Notes under the pieces: model-generated
What the model was told of the DNA's origin: nothing
The model's database searches: none
Seen by the model: the letters and a program-made list of their open reading frames with translations, nothing else
Shown: piece by piece, positions 6,414 through 9,479 of the stretch
Layout: each line of letters opens with the position of its first letter
How positions within the stretch are numbered: the stretch's first letter is position 1
Origin: an uncultured Opitutia bacterium
Lineage (GTDB): Bacteria > Verrucomicrobiota > Verrucomicrobiia > Opitutales > UBA953
NCBI GenBank assembly: GCA_937874455.1
Contig: CALNBE010000039.1
Span: forward strand, 1 to 9,479
Direction: 5' to 3'
Length of the DNA stretch: 9,479 bases
Position numbers and translations under genes: made by a program

Positions 6414-7171
6414 CAGGCTGCCGGATAGTGCCGCTGGCGGAACTGGTCGAGGGCGGCGAGGGCGTAGTGGGCGGCGGTGGGCACGCGCAGGACGTGCGGG
6501 CCGAAGCGGACACCTTGGAAACCGGCCTCGCGGATGGCGGCGTATTCGGCGGAGGAAAAATCGCCCTCGGGCCCGATCAGCACCAGCAGTTGCGCGGGCG
6601 GTGTGGCGGGCGGCGGGAGCAGGGCCAGCGGCGGGGTGTTTTCCTCCAAGCTGCCGACGAGGCGGAGGGATTTTTCGGAGGAAACGGCGCGGAGGAAATC
6701 TGCGAGTTTTTGCGGCGCGGCGACGGCGGGGAGGAAGGGATTGGCGGACTGCTTGCAGGCCTCGACCGCGATGGCCTGCCAGCGCTCGTGCTTGGCGGCG
6801 GCGCGGGCATCGTCGAGCCGGACTTCGCAGCGCTCGGAGTAAAGCGGGAAGACGGCGGCGGCGTCCAGTTCGACCGCGGCGCGGAGGATGTCGTCGAGCA
6901 AATTTCCTTTGGGGATGGCCACCGCCAGTGCGAGCGCCGGGACGGACGGAGGAATTTTTTCCCGCCGGGCAATGTGCATCACCAGCCCGCCCGATTGCGG
7001 ATCGGCCACGGTGCCGCGCCAGCGGGAGCCCTGTCCGTCGAAAGCCTCGATCGGCTCGCCGACGTGGGCGCGGAGGGAGCGCACCAGGTGTTTGCTTTCG
7101 GCGGCGGAAAGCGTGAGCGTGGTCGCGGCGGCGGTGACGGGAAAAGGATGATAGGCGTGGAGACCGGCCAT
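6413..7171 (-). CDS. rsmE: 16S rRNA (uracil(1498)-N(3))-methyltransferase
   Basis: RsmE is a SPOUT-class enzyme that uses S-adenosylmethionine to methylate U1498 of 16S rRNA in the decoding region. The 252-residue product fits the family. An N-terminal PUA-like domain (about 1-70) includes ESKHLVRSLRAHVGEPIEAF (25-44). The knotted methyltransferase domain includes AIPKGNLLDDILRAAVELD (85-103), ERWQAIAVEACKQSANPFLP (129-148), LIGPEGDFSSAEYAAI (198-213) and FGPHVLRVPTAAHYAL (223-238). The last segment departs from the usual LGxRILRxETA, with His226 for Arg and Val-Pro (230-231) for the xE pair; the fold assignment still holds. It begins 14 nt after the thiH stop and is almost certainly co-transcribed with thiH. 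No Shine-Dalgarno is visible, so translation may depend on coupling to thiH. Confidence 0.93.
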   Translation of the reverse strand: MAGLHAYHPFPVTAAATTLTLSAAESKHLVRSLRAHVGEPIEAFDGQGSRWRGTVADPQSGGLVMHIARREKIPPSVPALALAVAIPKGNLLDDILRAAVELDAAAVFPLYSERCEVRLDDARAAAKHERWQAIAVEACKQSANPFLPAVAAPQKLADFLRAVSSEKSLRLVGSLEENTPPLALLPPPATPPAQLLVLIGPEGDFSSAEYAAIREAGFQGVRFGPHVLRVPTAAHYALAALDQFRQRHYPAA

Positions 7172-7185
7172 GGGAAATTGCGGGG

Positions 7186-8346
7186 TCAGGCGGCGGCTTG
7201 TTGGCGGGCGGAGGAATCGTAGCTGGCGTCCCAGTCCTTCCAGACCGGCTCGTAGCCTTGGGCGCGCAGGGCGGCGACCACTTGCGGCGAGGGCCGCTCG
7301 TCGGAGACGTGAAATTGTTCGAGCGAAGAGTTGTCGTGATTTTCCTCCGCGTCGAAATAACCGCCCGGATTGGTTTTTGCTCCGGCGCTCATGGTGGTGA
7401 CGCCGAGGTGCATCGCGTGGTCGCGGAAGCGCGGGGCCTCGCGGGTGGAGAGGGAAATTTCCACCTCGTTGCGGAAGAGCCGGAAGGCGCAGATGGTCTG
7501 GGCCAGGTCGCGGTCGGTCATCTCGACTTTGGGTTCGAGGCCGCCCGCGTGGGGGCGGAGGCGGGGGAAGGAAAGACTGTAGCGGGACTGCCAGTAGGCG
7601 CGTTCGAGGTAGTCGAGGTGGAGGGCGACGAAAAAGCTGTCCACGCGCCAGTCCTCCAGTCCGTAGAGCGCGCCGAGGCCGATCTTGGGCATCCCGGCGC
7701 GGCCTAGGCGGTCGGGCGTTTCGACGCGGTAATTGAAGTCGGCCTTGCGTCCCTTGAGGTGGTGCTTGCGGTAGTCCTCGCTGTTGTAGGTTTCCTGGTA
7801 AACCAGCACTGCGGAGAGGCCGGATTCGCGGAGGCGGGCGTATTCGTCGGTTTGGAGCGGCTGCACCTCCATGCTGAGATTGGCGAAGTAAGGCCGGCAG
7901 AGTCGGAGGGCTTTTTCAAAGTAGGGGATGCCCACCTTGCGGTTGGATTCGCCGGAGACGAGGAGCAGGTGGTCGAAGTTTTGTTTTTTCAGGATGCCCA
8001 CCTCGCGGAGCAATTCGGCCTCGGAGAGAATTTTGCGGGGAATCTTGTTGTTCACGCTGAAGCCGCAATAGGTGCAGATGTTGTGGCATTCGTTGGAAAC
8101 GTAGAGCGGGGCGAAAAGCTGGACGGTGCGGCCAAAGCGGCGGAGGGTCTGCTGGTGGGCCAGGCGGGCCATGGTTTCGAGGTGGGGCCGGGCGGCGGGG
8201 GAAATCAGGGCTTGGAAATCGGTGAGGGAAATCTGTCCCCGTACGGCCCGCTGGAGGGCGATTTCGACCTCGCGTCCGGTTTTCGCCTGAATCGCGGCGG
8301 AAATCGCGTCCCACTGATAATTGTGCAAAACCTGAAGGAAAGACAT
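7186..8346 (-). CDS. thiH: 2-iminoacetate synthase (tyrosine lyase)
   Basis: ThiH is a radical-SAM enzyme that cleaves tyrosine to dehydroglycine (2-iminoacetate) and p-cresol. It supplies the carbon-nitrogen unit used by ThiG to build the thiazole ring of thiamine. The product is 386 residues, slightly longer than the E. coli enzyme. The cluster motif is SNECHNICTYCGFS (84-97), with cysteines 87, 91 and 94 (CX3CX2C). It is followed by LLLVSGESNRKVGIPYF (127-143), SMEVQPL (158-164), VYQETYNSEDYRKHHLKG, ETPDRLGRAGMPKIGLGALYG, WRVDSF, YWQSRYSLSFPRLRPHAGG, QTICAFRLF, STREAPRFRDHA, GAKTNPGGY and PVWKDWD near the C-terminus. These match ThiH throughout rather than CofH, MqnC or HydG. The start at 8346 gives M-S-F-L-Q; the frame is open upstream without family similarity. 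It has no thiG, thiS, thiF or thiC neighbour, and I see no TPP riboswitch in its 135-nt leader. It is paired with rsmE downstream. Confidence 0.95.
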   Translation of the reverse strand: MSFLQVLHNYQWDAISAAIQAKTGREVEIALQRAVRGQISLTDFQALISPAARPHLETMARLAHQQTLRRFGRTVQLFAPLYVSNECHNICTYCGFSVNNKIPRKILSEAELLREVGILKKQNFDHLLLVSGESNRKVGIPYFEKALRLCRPYFANLSMEVQPLQTDEYARLRESGLSAVLVYQETYNSEDYRKHHLKGRKADFNYRVETPDRLGRAGMPKIGLGALYGLEDWRVDSFFVALHLDYLERAYWQSRYSLSFPRLRPHAGGLEPKVEMTDRDLAQTICAFRLFRNEVEISLSTREAPRFRDHAMHLGVTTMSAGAKTNPGGYFDAEENHDNSSLEQFHVSDERPSPQVVAALRAQGYEPVWKDWDASYDSSARQQAAA

Positions 8347-8363
8347 GGGGAGAAATGGTAGGC

Positions 8364-8374
8364 GCGGAGGAAAT
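8364..8374 (+). repeat. GCGGAGGAAA-family motif copy, intergenic
   Basis: GCGGAGGAAAT, continuing as TTTG, lies in the 135-nt divergent gap between thiH and gspG. It starts 17 nt upstream of the thiH start codon but points the opposite way, and lies 107 nt before gspG. It cannot be a ribosome binding site for either gene. The rest of this gap holds no convincing promoter, riboswitch or terminator. Confidence 0.6.
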
Positions 8375-8481
8375 TTTGCCAAATCTTTGTTTTGGTACCT
8401 GCAACAAAAAGGCTGCGAGCGGTGTTTACTGTCGCCATCGGGCCAAAGCTCGTTTCGCTTACCGTGCAACTCTCGTTTACC

Positions 8482-8934
8482 ATGCTTTATCAAAAACGTT
8501 CCCGTCAAACCAAGGCGCGCCGCGCCTTTACCCTGGTTGAAATCCTCATCGTCATTGCGCTGATTGCTGCGGTGATGGGGGTGGCCGTTTATAATTACGG
8601 CAATCTCTTTGAGGGAGGGCAGGAAAAAACGGAAGCGCTGAAGGTGAAGAAAACTTTTCCGACTGCATTGATGGGTTACCGGATGGATGTCGGCTCCTAT
8701 CCCAGCACGGAGGAAGGGCTGACTGCGCTGCTGCTGGCACCGGAAGGCAAGGAAGATCGCTGGAAGCGCCCGTATTTGAATAGCGCGGAGGAATTGAAGG
8801 ATTCTTGGGGCAAGCCCTATCAATACCGCTTCCCCGGGAGCAAAAACCCCTCCGGTTATGACTTGTGGTCACTCGGTCCCGACGGGCAGGACGGCACGGC
8901 GGACGACGTCGGCAACTGGGAGAGCGGCAAATAA
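8482..8934 (+). CDS. gspG: Type II secretion system major pseudopilin GspG
   Basis: GspG polymerises into the periplasmic pseudopilus that drives export of folded proteins by the type II secretion system. The precursor has 150 residues. A short basic leader (1-15) ends RRA, followed by the processed N-terminus FTLVEILIVIALIAAVMGVA (16-35), which has the conserved Glu at mature position 5 (E20) and the hydrophobic helix. GspG-specific features are GSYPSTEEGLTALL (71-84), DSWGKPYQYRFPG (107-119) and the Ca-binding C-terminal loop SLGPDGQDGTADDVGNW (130-146). The residue before the cleavage site is Ala rather than the usual Gly. ATG 8482 is chosen because it gives a normal short leader; the frame is open to 8392, but that start would add 30 implausible residues. 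A second pseudopilin gene follows 44 nt later, so this is the start or an internal part of a gsp operon that continues to the right. Confidence 0.93.
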   Translation: MLYQKRSRQTKARRAFTLVEILIVIALIAAVMGVAVYNYGNLFEGGQEKTEALKVKKTFPTALMGYRMDVGSYPSTEEGLTALLLAPEGKEDRWKRPYLNSAEELKDSWGKPYQYRFPGSKNPSGYDLWSLGPDGQDGTADDVGNWESGK

Positions 8935-8978
8935 GGTCATTGCGGGCGGAGATTTTTCCGGCCCGGCTTTTTCTCGAC

Positions 8979-9479
8979 ATGGCGCTTGACACACATCGAA
9001 GCGAGGGGCGTGCCCTTGGCGGACGGGGGCTGCTGCGTCGCGCCTTCACCATGGTGGAAGTGCTGATCGTGATCGCCCTGATTGCGATGGTGGGCACGGT
9101 GCTGGTAGTCTCGCTGGACGATTTGCTGGAGGGGCGAAAAGCCCATTCGCCGTACGAAGTGCTGCGGGCGGCGGTGGACAAGGCTTGGTTTGCCTCCACG
9201 GAAGGCCGCGGACAGATGTTTTTGTACTATTCGGAAAAGGAACGCTGCTTTGTGGTGAAAAATGAGAATGGCGAGCCGGAGGCGTTTTTTCCCTTCGAGG
9301 ATGAACTGGTGCGCGAGGGGACGTTTGAGCGGACGCCGGACACGGGGGCGGGCACGCTGCGGGTGTCGGCCACGGAGCCGTTTTCCTTTGTGGTGTTTTC
9401 GTCGCGCGGCGGGGTGACCCCGGCGACGGTAGCGCTTGAGCTGGGAAATTCCACTTACCGGTATCGCATAGAACCCTTT
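8979..9479 (+). CDS. GspH-like minor pseudopilin, partial
   Basis: 167 codons are visible and the frame is still open at the right edge, so the C-terminus is missing. A 22-residue basic leader ending in RRA precedes the type IV pilin-like N-terminus FTMVEVLIVIALIAMVGTVLVV (from residue 23), with the mature position-5 Glu at E27. The following part (about 55-167) is beta-rich and includes FSFVVFSSRGGVTPATVALEL, which resembles the C-terminal sheet of GspH/FimT-type minor pseudopilins. In the type II system such proteins sit at or near the pseudopilus tip. It directly follows gspG, which supports GspH, but GspI or another minor pseudopilin is possible. As in gspG, Ala stands at the position before cleavage. 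The ATG at 8979 is chosen as the first start ahead of the leader; no ribosome binding site is evident. Confidence 0.8.
   Translation, partial: MALDTHRSEGRALGGRGLLRRAFTMVEVLIVIALIAMVGTVLVVSLDDLLEGRKAHSPYEVLRAAVDKAWFASTEGRGQMFLYYSEKERCFVVKNENGEPEAFFPFEDELVREGTFERTPDTGAGTLRVSATEPFSFVVFSSRGGVTPATVALELGNSTYRYRIEPF

Noticed and set aside
6236..8361. Long plus-strand open frames opposite rsmE and thiH (6236-7222, 7198-7707, 7759-8361)
   Set aside because: They are antisense to two unmistakable genes, overlap each other's neighbours, and encode Gly/Val/Glu-rich sequence without any recognisable motif.
8347..8481. Possible TPP riboswitch or promoter in the thiH/gspG divergent gap
   Set aside because: I found none of the conserved THI-box segments on the minus strand and no clear -35/-10 pair on either strand; a covariance-model search would settle it.
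1..9479. CRISPR arrays, tRNA or rRNA genes, insertion sequences, toxin-antitoxin or defence systems
   Set aside because: No regularly spaced repeats, cloverleaf-like segments, transposase motifs or terminal inverted repeats were seen, and the genes found are housekeeping or secretion genes. The dispersed GCGGAGGAAA copies are irregularly spaced and too short for CRISPR.

Overview
The window is a GC-rich bacterial chromosome segment, densely packed with ordinary housekeeping genes on both strands. The organism is probably a member of the Verrucomicrobiota or a wider PVC-group relative. This is inferred from four things: a secreted family-92 glycoside hydrolase, pseudopilins with an Ala-Phe (RRAFT[LM]VE) processing site, initiation factor IF-1 with a basic tail, and weak or absent Shine-Dalgarno sequences. 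No rRNA or other lineage marker is present, so the placement is tentative.

Layout, left to right. (1) 1-1456, minus strand: the N-terminal 485 residues of a secreted GH92 alpha-mannosidase-like enzyme; the gene continues past the left edge. (2) A 116-nt divergent gap holding an imperfect palindrome, then a plus-strand run: NAD kinase (1573-2391), anthranilate phosphoribosyltransferase TrpD (2464-3522) and IF-1 (3610-3888), closed by a strong intrinsic terminator (3909-3941). (3) Plus-strand SufS cysteine desulfurase (4030-5271) and FabD malonyl-CoA:ACP transacylase (5445-6350), each apparently a single gene; FabD is followed by a terminator in the convergent gap. (4) A minus-strand pair, thiH (7186-8346) then rsmE (6413-7171), 14 nt apart. 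(5) Diverging from thiH on the plus strand, two type II secretion pseudopilin genes: gspG (8482-8934) and a GspH-like minor pseudopilin (8979 to the right edge).

The genes span NADP supply, tryptophan synthesis, translation initiation, Fe-S sulfur mobilisation, fatty acid initiation, thiamine thiazole synthesis, rRNA methylation and protein secretion. They do not form one pathway. SufS and ThiH are linked only in that ThiH needs an Fe-S cluster and thiazole synthesis uses desulfurase-derived sulfur. The T2SS pseudopilins and the secreted GH92 enzyme suggest a polysaccharide or glycoprotein degrader.

I see no new multi-gene system, mobile element, CRISPR array or RNA gene. The most unusual signal is not a gene: the 10-mer GCGGAGGAAA, often extended by an A/T-rich AATTT, occurs 12 times in 9.5 kb on both strands, in coding and non-coding DNA. 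Degenerate versions sit in almost every intergenic gap. Other points for a second look are a 19-bp in-frame direct repeat between the sufS leader and its own coding sequence, an Arg-rich IF-1 tail, and a His where I expect the GH92 catalytic acid.
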